From contig CALYLX010000023.1 in NCBI GenBank assembly GCA_944990035.1, positions 141,559 to 205,558 of the forward strand: a stretch of 64,000 nucleotides of DNA. The letters run 5' to 3'. Source of the DNA: Clitopilus passeckerianus (taxonomy: Eukaryota > Basidiomycota > Agaricomycetes > Agaricales > Entolomataceae). Of this stretch, positions 10,853 to 22,615 are shown piece by piece. Under the pieces are notes generated by a model that was not told where the DNA came from, did no database searches, and saw only the letters and a list, made by a program, of their open reading frames with translations. The number at the start of each line of letters is the position of its first letter. Position 1 is the stretch's first letter. The position numbers were made by a program, and so were the translations under genes.

Positions 10853-12315
10853 CGTATTCGCCACACAAATCTTGCCACGTGTCACCCAAATCACCAACGA
10901 CCAGCTCATATTTACCAAGTCGCTCGCCTCGCAGTTAGACCAACTCATCACCAACCCTCTCAGAGGCGCATGCCAACAAGATCCCTCTCTAAACGATGCA
11001 TTCGGAGTCATCGTCTTGGACGGCTTGGACCAATTTGAAGATGTGCAGGATCAGCGAGAACTCATTTCACTTTTCGTGGATGTATTCTCTCGTAATGCCC
11101 TCCCGTTGATTTTCTCATCGCCACTGCGACGGAACCCCACATTACAGAGATTTTTGACTCGGTTCGCCCATCACGTCTCATCCTCCGAGTCGTGCTCGAC
11201 GATGTACTCGCACCTTCCGCTGACGTGGAACTTTACGTAAGGTCGCTGTTTGATCGGTTGGAGAAGAGCTGTCGACATACCATCCATGAATCGTGGCCAC
11301 CAGAGAGTTCAATCCAGAAAATCCTACAAAAATCACCCGGTCAATTCCTTTATGCTTCCGCCGTGGTCCAATACGTTTGTTCGCCGGATGGTGACCCCCA
11401 ACGGCGTTTGCAGTCTGTCCTTTCTGGGATTTTTCCTGAGGGCGAATCACCATTCGAGGAAATCGACAAACGTTTCCTCCGAGTCCTTCGAACTATCAAA
11501 CCACATTCCCTTGAAATCGTCATGGATGTTCTGGCTTGGCTGGTAGTTCGCGATGGGGAGGTCATGAGAAGTCCCATCTTGCCTACTGCTAGAGACGATT
11601 ATTCTCCCTTACTTTCACCCATGGGCCTCGAGAAACTGCTCATGATCAGCCCTGGGGAAATCTACGATCACCTCCTCCCCCTCCATCCCCTTTTTGATAT
11701 CTCTCCCAAAGGTTTCACTCACCATCCGATACGGGCGTTTCACGCATCACTTTGGGATTTCCTCGCAGACCCCTTGAGAGCCAGTTCATTCGTCATGAAC
11801 ATACAATCGGCCAGTGGTCGGATAGCTAAATGTCTCCTTCGACATATGTTCCTACAGAGCACCTTCCTCGGAAGCAAGCCTGGTTCTCCCAGACCCCAGT
11901 ACAACCCCGCACTCCTGGAGGAATCATTTCGCCATCATCTTTGCAATGCAGCGCCTACTAGGGACTTGAGGAAGATCATAGAGGAGGTCGCCGGCTTGAG
12001 TAAAGCCAACCCAGAGGCTCTCAAATCCCTAGATCTGGGTCGGCCCTTCACTAGCATCCTGCCGTTCGTCACCTTGTCATGCGGCACCAAACAAGCCATA
12101 GTGAAGTTTCTTCAGGTGCGTTGTTTTCTGCAATTTACAGAGCTACGCTGACGATCGATTTCGACACCCAGAAATGCAACAAATCGAATAGAGCCTCGTT
12201 TGCTCGCTACTTGATCATTCAAATTCGGGTTGCAACGTTTCGTCTTCGGAACATTTCCCTGGCATCGTCATGTGGCCGACAGGGCTGTTCATGTTTTCAG
12301 CCTGAAAACCCTTGA
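10853..12315 (+). pseudogene. NACHT NTPase (NLR-like), 5'-truncated by element B and frameshifted
   Basis: Reading starts without an ATG right at the LTR edge (VFATQILPRVTQ). It shows the Walker B region VIVLDGLDQ, then after a change of frame EPHITEIFDSV, SPGQFLYASAVVQYV, LLPLHPLFDI and AFHASLWDFLADP. All of these have close counterparts in the intact NACHT gene at 36410-38199. The Walker A half is missing and would lie on the other side of element B. One T appears to be lost from the T run at 11110-11113: frame changes there from ALPLIF to FLIATATEPHI, where the intact paralogue has LPLILLVASRPEPHI. The main frame ends after 12115, with a possible intron 12116-12171 leading to a short uncertain tail. 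Confidence 0.8.
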
Positions 12316-13417
12316 ACTGCTGTGATGTCGAAGCATCGCACGCCCGCCTCACTTTCATGTGGTAGCGGGATTGGGCACCGGTGGGTCAAGACAAAGGTGA
12401 CTACCGACGGTGGTTGTTATTTGGGTGATTATGATGTAGGATAATTTTCTTGTCGTTATACTGTCACTATATTTCTATATCCCTAGCTACCTGTGGGTGT
12501 GCAAGTATTTGGATGAGATTGAACTAATATTTAATTGTATACCAATGGTCTCTTGTTCGAGAGTAGCTCGCTCGTCTTGTGTTGGCGAGCCCTCCATAAG
12601 TGGAACTCTCAATCCTCCTCGCTTCCTACGGTGTATGGGGCTACCAATACCTTTCATCGATCGTAGCGTTTCCGGATGTCCACATCGACACGGTGGAGGA
12701 AGACCAGTCAAACGAGGGCTTTTAGAGCGATGCGGATCATGTTCAAGGAGGAAAATCTGAACATTGTGGTTGCAGATCCGTTCCCCCGAATTTGCAACAA
12801 AGCCCGGCGGACGTACGAAACCATTTTATGGAACGTTTCATGCATCAATGTTGTTGAGTTTCCTGAACCTGGGTGGCATGACGCTCAAAATGCCGCTGGT
12901 GGACGTTTAACGTTTAACGTTTGGGGCTGGTCATCATGTGCATGTCCAGGCGCGTGTCGTTCAGGGCAGGCCTGATCGCGCTTCCAGCCGCACTTCCGGG
13001 AGTTGGTGTTGGTGTGATTCACTCCTCCATCAGCGTCACTTGGTTGGTGAAGCACAGCCGATCTTCAATGCATTGGTTGCAAAGAGAGATAACGAGCAGG
13101 CTTACAAGGCTGTACGGTCTTTTAGAAAGAATCCGATTTTCCGAGTTTCCGTTTGTTTGCTTGCCTATGACACATTCTGGCTTACTCGCAGAATTCGATC
13201 TACTCTGTGACTGACAGCTTCCTTCGATCACTTGCACCATGCAACACATCTATGGAGGCAAATCCCCAGCCCAGTTGACCTTTCAACAGGCTCATGACCA
13301 GCGGGTATCCTGCCGAGCCAGCTCCACGAAATGTGGGTTCAGTTTGAGACTGATCGCCTCCCTAAGCCAAATACTCGTCAGTCACGATTCTGATCTTGGG
13401 ACAGGAGGTCGGATTTT
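12316..13417. other. Intergenic stretch, no gene recognised
   Basis: Short ORFs occur on both strands (for example 12497-12760 and 12921-13214), but none shows a recognisable motif, splice pattern or homology to a neighbour. A small imperfect GTTTAAC repeat sits near 12903-12923. The later part probably holds the promoter of the FAD monooxygenase. Confidence 0.5.
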
Positions 13418-13418
13418 G

Positions 13419-13424
13419 TATAAA
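13419..13424 (+). promoter_or_regulatory. TATA box of the FAD monooxygenase
   Basis: TATAAA followed by GG lies 63 bases before the ATG at 13487. This spacing leaves room for a start site about 30 bases downstream and a short 5' UTR. Confidence 0.5.
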
Positions 13425-13486
13425 GGTATGGGTGTTTCTTCGGTTGCGAATTAAACCACTCTTCTAACACGACTGACAGCATAATA

Positions 13487-15184
13487 ATGATGTACGACGG
13501 CAGGAAAGCTTCTGTACCTCTTCACTTCATCGTCGTGGGTGGTGGCATAGGTGGCTTGTCCGCTGCACACTGCCTGAACCAGGCTGGGCACAAAGTCACC
13601 CTTGTTGACCCAAGTGACCTACCCGCCGAAATCGGAGCAGGTCTCTCCCTCTCGCCCAGTAAGCATCACTTACGACATCGTATCTTGTTAACAATTCTCA
13701 CGAACCATGGTGAACAGATGTCACTCGACTCCTGAATAGATGGGGACTATACTCTCAGCTAGAATCGCAATGCTCGAAGCAGAAAGGAGGTTTCTCGTGT
13801 CGCTGTGGGTACATCTTTGATTGGCTGGTATTACCACGCTGACACCTCACAGATGACACGGACGACCAAATCTTTCTCCTCGAATACTCGAATCCTCTGA
13901 ATGACGGAGCCAAGTTCTATGGCGTGTCTGTAAGATAGCATATTTCTTAATAAAATGGGTGCTAATCGTATTCCAGCGACCGTATCTTGTGACGGTGCTC
14001 TACGACCTCATCAAGGATGAAGTTACGATTGTCAAGGGAAAAACCGTTTCTGTGGATCCCGAAACACCTTCTATAACCCTCGATAACGGCAAGGTCCTGG
14101 CTGCCGACGTTATTGTTGGTGCAGACGGCATAGCCAGCGTAGTTCGCCCGATCATCCTCCTTCCACCTGATCAGCCAGTGGTATCAGGTGATGCGTGCTA
14201 TAGGGCTTTGATTCCCATCGAGGATATAAAAAAGGAACCGGAGTTGAGCACCATACCGCTTGATGATTTGCAGTTCTGGGAAGCCCCGGACAAGAAGATT
14301 ATTGCTTATGGGATAGTGGGTATCTTTCCATGTATTATGTTGGATGTATTTTGTAATCTTTCCTCTCCAGGGCCCTGTGGACTACAATTTTGTCCTTGTT
14401 GTAACGGATCCCGATCCAAATGGACACTGGTCCGTGCCAGCTGATCTTGAAGAGATGAACGCTACTATGGAGGGATGGGCACCGAGGTAAGTAGACCTGA
14501 TGGAGCTTCCAACGCATTCGAATTCATATACAATTTTATCAGAGCTAGGAAGTTGGTGTCTCTAGTAAAATCTGCCGTGAAGTTCAAGCTCGTCATGCGT
14601 GCACCTTCGGAAACTTGGGTGCATAAGAATGGCAGGGTAGCACTTCTTGGAGACTCTGCACATGCGATGTTGGTGGGTAGCTATTTCATCTCCACCTGTT
14701 GCTTCAAACCTGACTGCCTCCTATTCAGCCCTATTATGCGCAAGGTGCAGCTATGGCGGTACGTTCCGATTCACCTGCATTTATCTACATTATACTCAAC
14801 CAGGATTTCATTCAGATCGAAGACGCAGCAGTGCTAGGAAACCTCTTCTCTCGTATCTCCTCTCGTGGCGAGATTGGCGATCTCCTACAAGCCTATCAGA
14901 CTATACGCGCCCCACGAGCCAACGCCACTCACGCGAAATCCTTGGGAAATGGAAACCCTAACAATACGGCAGATGCCTGGAGGGCACGGGAGGGACAAGA
15001 CTCCAAGATTCCCGAATTCGTCACGAAAGCTCAGGCGTTGAGGGAGGTACCAGAAGAGCTTGATTGGAAGATCTTCACGGAGAAAGAGTTTGTCCAGACC
15101 CAGTATGGGTACGATGCGGATAAGGAAGTGGATAACTGGTGGGCGAAGAACAGGAGGAACGCCATGGAGCAAAGCCGTCTGTAG
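13487..15184 (+). CDS. FAD-dependent monooxygenase (salicylate hydroxylase-like)
   Basis: A single-component flavoprotein hydroxylase that would use NAD(P)H and O2 to hydroxylate an aromatic or related substrate. Eight exons close to 434 codons: 13487-13658, 13718-13789, 13853-13929, 13977-14315, 14371-14486, 14543-14672, 14729-14758 and 14816-15184. Seen motifs: the Rossmann FAD site VVGGGIGGLSAAHCL near the N-terminus, the DG motif VIVGADGI about a third of the way in, and GDSAHAML, split by an intron before PYYAQGAAMAIEDAAVLG, which contacts the FAD ribityl chain. The C-terminus YGYDADKEVDNWW is typical of fungal members. There is no signal peptide. The substrate cannot be told from the sequence; homologues serve aromatic catabolism or secondary metabolism, and no biosynthetic cluster is visible nearby. 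Confidence 0.88.
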
Positions 15185-15320
15185 TCTTCATTTGCGTTGT
15201 CCACTTTGGGGCGTATAATCTGAACGTGGTGCATAATTACGATACAGTCATATTTATGAATCATCGGGTGTTTGTGGACGTCATAAGAACTAGCCTACCT
15301 GTACATAATTCGAACCATAT

Positions 15321-16825
15321 TTAATATATTTCTGTGTCAACAACGTTCATAAAATCAGCGATAACCCTACGAGTCAGACCCGTGCAATTGACCAACGCGA
15401 GGAGGTCAAGTTCATGGCCCATATCCATCCTTATCTCGAGGAACTGAAGTAGTCTGTGTCGGTCGAAAGTTCGGTCGCAAGGGCTGTTATAAAAGGAATA
15501 TGAGTATGGAAAGTCGCAATCATTGGCAATTATAGTTTGCAATGATCGGAAGTGGTTTTGAGTGTCGCGGGCGATCTCAACGTACAGCCGTTGCGCTTCC
15601 CAATCTTGGTGTCCAAGGGAGATATCCAGGAGGCCAAAGTCGACGCCCAAAAGGTGTAGTTCTCGAAGCGACGAGAGTCGCGCGAGGCCTCTCCAAAGAC
15701 CCAGATCTAGGCGACGTGTATCGATAACGGCGTCCTGTACGTGATCCAGGTGAAAGACCGAAAGGAGGGAGCCGATTTCGTCGGAAGAGAAATCGCTATT
15801 CAGTGTGAAAGTGGGTGGAGAACCGGCCGAAATCTGTTCTTCATGACTCTTGGGGTCGCTCCAGAGAGAAATGGAAGTGCGTCTCGTATCCGCATCCCGA
15901 AGAATTTCTAAGGATTTTTGGGCTGCCAATCCATTCATCCGAGCGTTCATGACTCGAATCATATCTTCTGAAGACACTCGGAGTGGTACGAAGCAGAAGT
16001 GCGCTCAGAGTAGGAGAGCCTGAGGTGGGACCTGACGGGAAAGGAGACGTGTTTGACAAAAATCGTGGCGAGGATGTATGATGTCTCCAGTGTGATCTCC
16101 TTCAAAAACGAGCATCTTACAGGGATCGTATTTCTCGCTGACCATGCCATGTCTCGACCCGAAATATGTTTGAAGACACGTCCGAGGTAGAGCTCTCGGA
16201 GGAGAGGCATGAACGATAGAAGGGGTATAAAGGTGGGGATTGCGACCTGAACAGCCGACGGATCAGCTTCCAGCTCTATTCTGAGGCAGGAGAGTTTCGA
16301 GAAGAATGGGTTTATGGAATTTGAAGGCCATTGGAAGTTGCAGTTTTGTAGCCGGACTGCCGAAGCTCTGCTGACAACGTCTCGACAAAAGTCACAGTTA
16401 AGGAGCTGGGGCCGGGGGGTTCGGAGCTGGACGATCAACTGCGCATCCTGGCTTCGCTTGATCATATCCAAGGCACAATGGTAGTTACGGAAATTTGGAA
16501 TGGTCCAGAGGATTGAGCGGCCTAAAGCAAGCTCCCGCCAATAAGAACATATATGCGTGGTTTCAAAGATCCATGCATGGGGTTGGCGTCCGGGCGTGGG
16601 TTCGAGTTCGAACCTGTCATCATCAAAAGCAAGAAGCTCGAAGATGCAGCACAGTATCTTCGGAGGAAGCTGATAGACGAGGCAGTGGATCCTATAATGG
16701 GGCTTGGAATCGTAGGTTTGCCCGTCATGGTTTGCCAGTATATCCTGAGGTCTCCAGACACGATTGTCAAGAGTCTTCATCATGTGCCAGTAGTCGGATA
16801 TATACGTGAGATAAAGTTTGATCAA
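15321..16825 (-). pseudogene. F-box/LRR-like protein, tandem copy with frameshift
   Basis: A duplicate of the next gene upstream (16767-18542). The N-terminal part (16825-15959) has an F-box-like QLPPKILCCIFELLAFDD followed by WIFETTHICSYWRELAL, and leucine-rich segments. It stops at TGA after HSECLQKI. The C-terminal part continues in another frame as EDMIRVMNARMNG and ends FDRHRLLQFLEIR..TEIY. In the intact neighbour these halves are continuous, so a single-base slip near 15960-15975 breaks the gene; no plausible intron bridges it. The likely start may be the Met at 16783, because 16825-16767 overlaps the end of the upstream copy. F-box proteins recruit substrates to SCF ubiquitin ligases; this copy would make only the N-terminal half. 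Confidence 0.75.
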
Positions 16826-18542
16826 TTTCTGTGTGAACGACCTTCCGAAAGTCCTCTATGACTTGATTGGTCAAGCCCGTGCAATAGTGCAACACAAGCC
16901 CATCGAATTCGAATCCTGTGTCCTTCCTAATCTCAAGGAATTGAAGTAGTCGGTGCCGATCGAAAGTTTGGTCCTGAAGTCGTTGATTGACACAGGATGC
17001 ATATTCCTCTCTGGGAATAAATGACTTCGAGGCTGGCGGAGAGTGTGCACAGAGGGAATGGCACGGGGGGAACTTGCAGCCATTTGCACAGATCGTTGAT
17101 AAGGACTGGAAGTAGCTTTGGTCGTCGTCTGCAATCTCGATGAATGAGACTAGATCTTGCATCTTCCAGTCCCTGTCGCGAGGACGGATATCTAAAAATC
17201 CGAAATCAATATGGCGGAAAATAAGGTTTCGGAGGGATGGAAGCCGTGCAACGGATCTCCAAAGAGGAAGGTCGAGAAACGGTGTATCGAGAAGGAGACT
17301 TTCGATTTGGGCTAGATGGAAGATAGAGAGGAGGGAACTGATGGTTTTCAGGCTGAAACCACCAGCGAGACTGACGTTTGGAGGGGTACAAATCCTGAAA
17401 TACTCATCGTTATAGGTGTGAGGCTCCGTCCAAAGGCCAATAGAAGTACGACCGGTCTCTGCATTCCTAAAGATTGCTAGGCAACGTGGTGATGCTAAAG
17501 TCTCGATCCGAGTATTCAACACGCGTACCATCTCTACGCATGCATCGATAGTGCTAGGAGGGGTGGTCGTTGAAGTATCCGAGAACTGGAAGCGAACCCA
17601 GGGGGGGAAGGAAAGGTGTTTGATCAATACCATGCCGTGGTTGTAAGACGTTACTAAAGTGAGCTCCCTTAGGTTGAGCATTTGCACTCGGACTTTGTTT
17701 GCTTCTGACCACATTAAATCCTGCCTAGATAGATGGAAGAATACTCGTCCGAGGTAGAGCTCTGCTAGGTGAGGTAACAGCGATAGGAGGGGTAGGAGGG
17801 TAATGATTGAAACCTGAGAGCGCTCTTCGGCCCTCCACCACCATGGCTCATCTAAAAGCTCTATTCTGAGCGAGGATAATTTGGAGAAATGCTCTACAAA
17901 GCTTCGATTCCACCGGAAGTTGAGGTTCCGTAGCCAGATTCTTTCAACTCTTGAGCCCATAATCCGGGAGAACTCGTTTCTGACCAATCTAGACGTAGGT
18001 CGCTTGGCCTGGAGTTGAATGGTCAAAGGTCGGCCACGATTGCGCTGAATCATTGCAATGGCGCAAGCGGGGTTACGAAAGTTTGGGATGGACCACAGGA
18101 TTGGATGGTCCAAAGCAAGGTCTCGCCAGTAGGAGCATATGTGGGTGATCTCAAAGATCCAGGCGTAAGGCTTCCTGTTCGATGAAGAATCGAACTGTTT
18201 CTCGTCGAGAGCGAGAAATTCAAAGATACGGAGCATTAACTCGACGGGAAGCTGCGAGATGAGGTTGGCAGCTCGGTAGGGAGGCCTTGAATCCTTTGTT
18301 GGCGACACGACTGACATGTTGCGATTCGCTTCCCAAGACTTCCATTCCCGACCGTCCAGAGTCTTAGTATTCTGTCGAGGAATGCCAAACCGCTCGAAGT
18401 CGTCTTCGATTCCGGCTTTCTTTGTCTCAGCTTCTAGAGCCAACAGGACGAGCTTCAGGTTCTCTAAGGAGGTATTAGTATTCACAGACGGTAAACATAC
18501 ATTCAGCTTATTGCGCGAACCTTCTTCGTCATTGATTATCAT
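16767..18542 (-). CDS. F-box-like protein (591 aa)
   Basis: A single-exon protein of a lineage-expanded basidiomycete F-box family. After about 90 residues comes the F-box-like LISQLPVELMLRIFEFLALDE, then WIFEITHICSYWRDLALDHPILW, the typical continuation in these fungi, and a long leucine-rich region with weak LRR character (LPLLSLLPHLAELYLGRVF and others). The C-terminus contains FDRHRLLQFLEIRKDTG. It presumably joins Skp1 and Cullin-1 as a substrate adaptor; its target is unknown. A head-to-tail paralogue follows at 15321-16825. The start chosen is the first ATG of the frame. Confidence 0.75.
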   Translation of the reverse strand: MIINDEEGSRNKLNVCLPSVNTNTSLENLKLVLLALEAETKKAGIEDDFERFGIPRQNTKTLDGREWKSWEANRNMSVVSPTKDSRPPYRAANLISQLPVELMLRIFEFLALDEKQFDSSSNRKPYAWIFEITHICSYWRDLALDHPILWSIPNFRNPACAIAMIQRNRGRPLTIQLQAKRPTSRLVRNEFSRIMGSRVERIWLRNLNFRWNRSFVEHFSKLSSLRIELLDEPWWWRAEERSQVSIITLLPLLSLLPHLAELYLGRVFFHLSRQDLMWSEANKVRVQMLNLRELTLVTSYNHGMVLIKHLSFPPWVRFQFSDTSTTTPPSTIDACVEMVRVLNTRIETLASPRCLAIFRNAETGRTSIGLWTEPHTYNDEYFRICTPPNVSLAGGFSLKTISSLLSIFHLAQIESLLLDTPFLDLPLWRSVARLPSLRNLIFRHIDFGFLDIRPRDRDWKMQDLVSFIEIADDDQSYFQSLSTICANGCKFPPCHSLCAHSPPASKSFIPREEYASCVNQRLQDQTFDRHRLLQFLEIRKDTGFEFDGLVLHYCTGLTNQVIEDFRKVVHTEIDQTLSHVYIRLLAHDEDS

Positions 18543-18811
18543 TGAAATGACAAGTAATACTCAGAAACCAAGAGTAGTTCGAATATGTAGGTACTGTCAA
18601 AACCAAACAGCTGAGACTAGCCGAGCGACATGGCCACTCGTGACACAGCCGGCCCTAAATCAATAAAAGGGCCTTCGAGCTTGCAAGTGGTACAACTAAC
18701 ACCAATAGGAAATCCGGCCCAATGAAATAATTCGAGCCTTCAATGGAGGACTGCATTGAGTTTTGATTTAGCCATGCAACATTCGGGGCGACCCAACAAA
18801 AAACATTGTAA

Positions 18812-19969
18812 TCATTCCGGAACCCAACGAATCCTACCAAACGGCGTTTTCTCCACCCCCTCCTTGCTTCCCTTCTTCACTTTGAATGCCACTTCATAAA
18901 TTCCGACTTTGAATTCTTCTCCCTCCACCTCCTCCAACCAAGCTCTCTGGGCTTCGTCCTTGGGCAAACTCAGAACGAGATTTGGCCCATTCAGAGCTTG
19001 ATGGACTGTGTTGAGTGACCAAGTAATCGAGGTTTCTGACGAAGAGGTAGGCGACGTGCCGATGACCGAGGTGAGCTTCGCAGAGAGTGTCTCGAGAGAG
19101 GCCGATGAGGGTGTGAGGAGAAGGATATGGAATATCCTGATTGCTTGGGACGGATGCGTCGTGTTTTCTGGTGTTGTAGGAACCTTCGTAGGCAGTGATA
19201 GTTAGTGAGCTAGAACATGTGTGATGATGGAATCAAACTTACCCTCCATTCCCTAGGAGTAACATCTCCACAGTAGAAGGGTAGAACACCTCCTTCGTCT
19301 GCGGAGGCAGGAGATGTTATAACCCACTTCAACAATCTGCCATCCGGTCTCTGTCTCCCTCCCTCGACTTCGGCTTTGTAAAGCCCGTTGGAGTTGCCTT
19401 GTTTCTTTGCACGTTCGTTGATGGTCTCCGAGATTCGTTTCTCGCCTCCTGCAATTGTGCGTCAGTGAGTGCTCAATCAACCCTGATAATCGGTTAAAGG
19501 CGAGATGTCCCCACCTTGACGAGGAAATAGCACGCCGTTGCCCAGGAAAGCAAAGTCGATCCAGCCAGGAGACTTTTTTGCCCAATTGTGGGACTCTCGA
19601 CGTTCTCTCTCTGGAGAGCCTGGAGGGTAGGAGGAGGCAGGATTCGTGAAGGAGAGTAACTCGAGATATACGCCATCTCCCAAAAGCTGATTTACTGGTT
19701 CGCATCATTCTTTGGGAATGATAAGGGTTGAGGTACCCACCACAAGGCTGTTGGCTGTCAGTCCATCGGTATGAGTGCCACCCTGGATGACTCTAAACAA
19801 TGGCGTCAGTTTCATGTTGCCGATCGAGAGAATTGCGAAAGTGCGAAAGTGCGTACGTGAAGCCCAGATCTCGGAATTGTTGTGCAGTCTCTTCAACCGT
19901 ACCGGGAGGTGTAAGATGAACGATGTGGTCAAGGACTTTGGTGTTAGGCGTCTTCAAGGCGGATGCCAT
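18812..19969 (-). CDS. Glyoxalase-like (VOC superfamily) domain protein
   Basis: Five exons that close to 304 residues: 19969-19857, 19792-19741, 19686-19515, 19448-19243 and 19183-18812. The N-terminus LDHIVHLTPPGTVEETAQQF followed by QGGTHTDGLTANSLV matches the start of the fungal Glyoxalase_3-type domain, with the conserved DHIV and GGTH histidines that could bind metal. YLELLSF follows, and the second half carries WVITSPASADEGGVLPFYCGDVTPREW, a hallmark stretch of this family. A C-terminal VOC-like repeat ends RIRWVPE. The enzymatic reaction is unknown; relatives are annotated only as glyoxalase-like. It is cytosolic by lack of signals. Confidence 0.8.
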
Positions 19970-20692
19970 GTTACGCCTACTCCCTGTCAAGCTATGATCG
20001 TCAAGAAGTCTTGCTTGCAAGCACGGAATAAAGCAAGAGATCGTGGGCGATCCAGCCAAGTTATTCGTCAAGGGCTATCCCGGTATTCAGATGGTGACCA
20101 GAAAGCAACCAGGAGGCAATCAGTGGGGTACCAGTTGCCTTCTACGACATAAGCGAATGTAGACGCCATGAATGTGACCAGTTACGCCATTTGGTACGAT
20201 ATGACCAACAATTAGGTTGAATCAGCCTCGAGGCAGGTTCAAGGTCAGCGAAGCACTGCCTGGGTTGGCGACATTTGGCGAGGCCCCAAGAGGTCTTTGC
20301 TTCTTGTCCTCGGCAGATTCGTCTTTGTACAGAGATCTTCGGGCGTTTTTTAATAGGTAGCCGGGAAATCAGGGCATCGCCCACATACGACGGGGCTTTA
20401 GGGTTTTTGACCGTCACGAAGGCTGTCGAAGAAACAATAGTCTTCTGGGTACTGAAGCAGCTATATTAGTCGACGTTAGAGGCTTTTGAGCAGCGAAATA
20501 GTCATATTTTCGCGAGGTTCGCTGTTCAGATCGTCCTGTTGCTCTCCGAGTGAATGGTGGAAGTACCAGAGCGCGTCCGGCACCCGGCCCTAACATACAC
20601 CACGAGCACGTGACTCTTCCCCGACATGCTTGGGTGCAGCAGCTGCGTAACCTGATCCCAGCCCTACTCGAGGTTGTCTTCAAACCACAATC
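19970..20692. other. Intergenic, between divergent genes
   Basis: Lies between the start of the glyoxalase-like gene (minus) and the start of the carboxypeptidase (plus), so it should hold both promoters. No TATA box or conserved ORF is convincing. Confidence 0.5.
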
Positions 20693-22615
20693 ATGAAGAC
20701 AATCAGCCTAGTCCTTCTGTCATACCTTGCGGCTACAGCTCAGCCAGCGCTGGGAAGCCCGGCTTCGCCCCAGCAAGTGCCATTGACCTCACCCTTCCAC
20801 TCGAAGTTGCCACTAGGAAGACCTGGTGGTTGGAGATGGCAACAGCAGATCCAAGAGAGCGAGAAGCTTGCTGAACAGTTCTTGGGCGATGCGAAGAAGG
20901 CCGTATTGAATGGCAAGAAGAACTTGGAGAAGTGGTGGCATCAAGGCAAAGAATATATCAAGGAGAATGGGTTGCTCTGTCAGTTGCTCTCCTTTCGTGG
21001 GGTTTCGACATGATTCTGACCAAGTTTATAGATGAAATCGTTTCTTCAAAGCCGTTTGAAGGCTACCAACTGAGGGTCACAGAGCCTCAGCTATGTGATC
21101 CCTCTGTCAAGCAGGCTTCAGGTTATCTCGACATTGCTGATGATAAGCACCTGTTCTTCTGGTATGTGGTTGATATCTGGATGGATGCTAACTTCTGCTG
21201 ACATACTCGATTCTGCAAGGTTCTTTGAAGCTCGTAACAAACCTGCCGACGCTCCCGTACTTCTCTGGCTCAACGGAGGACCTGGCTGCTCGTCGTCAAC
21301 TGGACTCCTATTCGAGCTAGGCCCCTGTAACATCGCCAATGATGGCAAGAATACCACTTTCAATCCCCACTCATGGAACAATGATTTCAACATCATCTTC
21401 CTCGACCAACCTGTTAACGTTGGTTACTCTTACGCGGACAACGGCAACTCCGTCAACAATTCCCCCGCAGCAGGCGTCGACGTTCATGCATTCCTACAGC
21501 TCTTCTACAAGCGCTTCCCCCAATATGCGGATGCACCGTTCCACATTGCTGCCGAGAGTTACGGTGGCACATATGCTCCCAACTTCGCCAGCGTCATCCA
21601 CAAGGCCAACAAGAACCTTGCTCTGGCGCCTGTGCCCGGAGTCAGGCATATCAACCTTGCATCCGTTGTTCTTGCCAATGGCTTGACGGACCCGTACATT
21701 CAGATGGCCTCAATCCCTGACTACGTCTGCGATGGGCCCTACCCCGTCTATCCCGACCCGAATGGGCCCCAATGCCAGGCGCTGAGGACGAAAGTTCCGA
21801 CATGCCAACGGTTGATCAAAGCCTGCTACAACTACGATTCGAAGTTCTCCTGCGTTCCTGCTCAACTCTACTGCAACACCCAGCTCATGGGTCCTCTCAT
21901 CCGTATGTCCATATATCCTACCACCGACGCCGTTGCACGTATTCATCACTTCCTTTTTGCCTTTGCTAGAAACTGGTCTCAACCCCTACGACGTTCGCCG
22001 CAAATGCGACCGCTCTAAGGATGGCCAGCTCTGCTACCGCCAGATGGAGTGGATTGAAGTTTGGATGAATGATCCCAAGAACAAGGCTGCCCTCGGTGTT
22101 CCTCCTGCCATGGAGTTCCAGTCGTGCAACATGCAAGTCAACCAGGCCTTCACCATGGCTGGCGACGGCATGCACAACTCCGCCAAGCTCCTGACCGAAC
22201 TCGTCAATGAGGGCGTCAGGCTTCTGGTATATGCTGGTAACGCTGGTACGTCTCCCTAAAAATCCCGTCAAACACCTTCTTAATCGTCTTTGTAGACATG
22301 ATGTGCAACTACCTCGGCAATGAACGATGGGTCGACGAACTCGAGTCTGTCTACAGCGGCGAGTTCAAGCGCAGGAAGTCTACTCCTTGGACTACGTCCG
22401 CCTCTGCCAAACAAGTGGGTGAGGTCAGAGTTGCTGGTGCTGGTGCCGGAAATGTCACTTTTGCCAACGTCTTCGAGGCGGGACATATGGTTCCGTACGA
22501 TCAGCCTGAGGCTGCTTTGGTGAGCACATCGCTATGATACCGTAAATGATATGATGCTGACGATGGGGCTTCTTAGGATTTGATCACGAAGTGGGTGCTC
22601 AACAAGGAGTTCTGA
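20693..22615 (+). CDS. Serine carboxypeptidase, family S10 (carboxypeptidase Y-like)
   Basis: Removes C-terminal residues from peptides in the vacuole or outside the cell. Six exons close to 545 residues: 20693-20978, 21032-21161, 21220-21902, 21970-22245, 22296-22519 and 22577-22615. It has an N-terminal signal peptide (KTISLVLLSYLAATAQPALG) and a propeptide of about 100 residues. The mature enzyme has the oxyanion/substrate motif WLNGGPGCSS, catalytic Ser in AAESYGGTYAP, catalytic Asp in YAGNADMMCN (spanning the exon 4/5 junction), and catalytic His in EAGHMVPYDQP. Several Asn-X-Ser/Thr sites and many cysteines agree with a secretory-pathway protein. Length and order match yeast carboxypeptidase Y. 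Exon 1 ends TT CTC T|GTCAGT, which joins to give GLLYEIVSS. Confidence 0.92.

Noticed and set aside
12903..12923. GTTTAAC tandem repeat
   Set aside because: About three imperfect units, too short to call a functional array.
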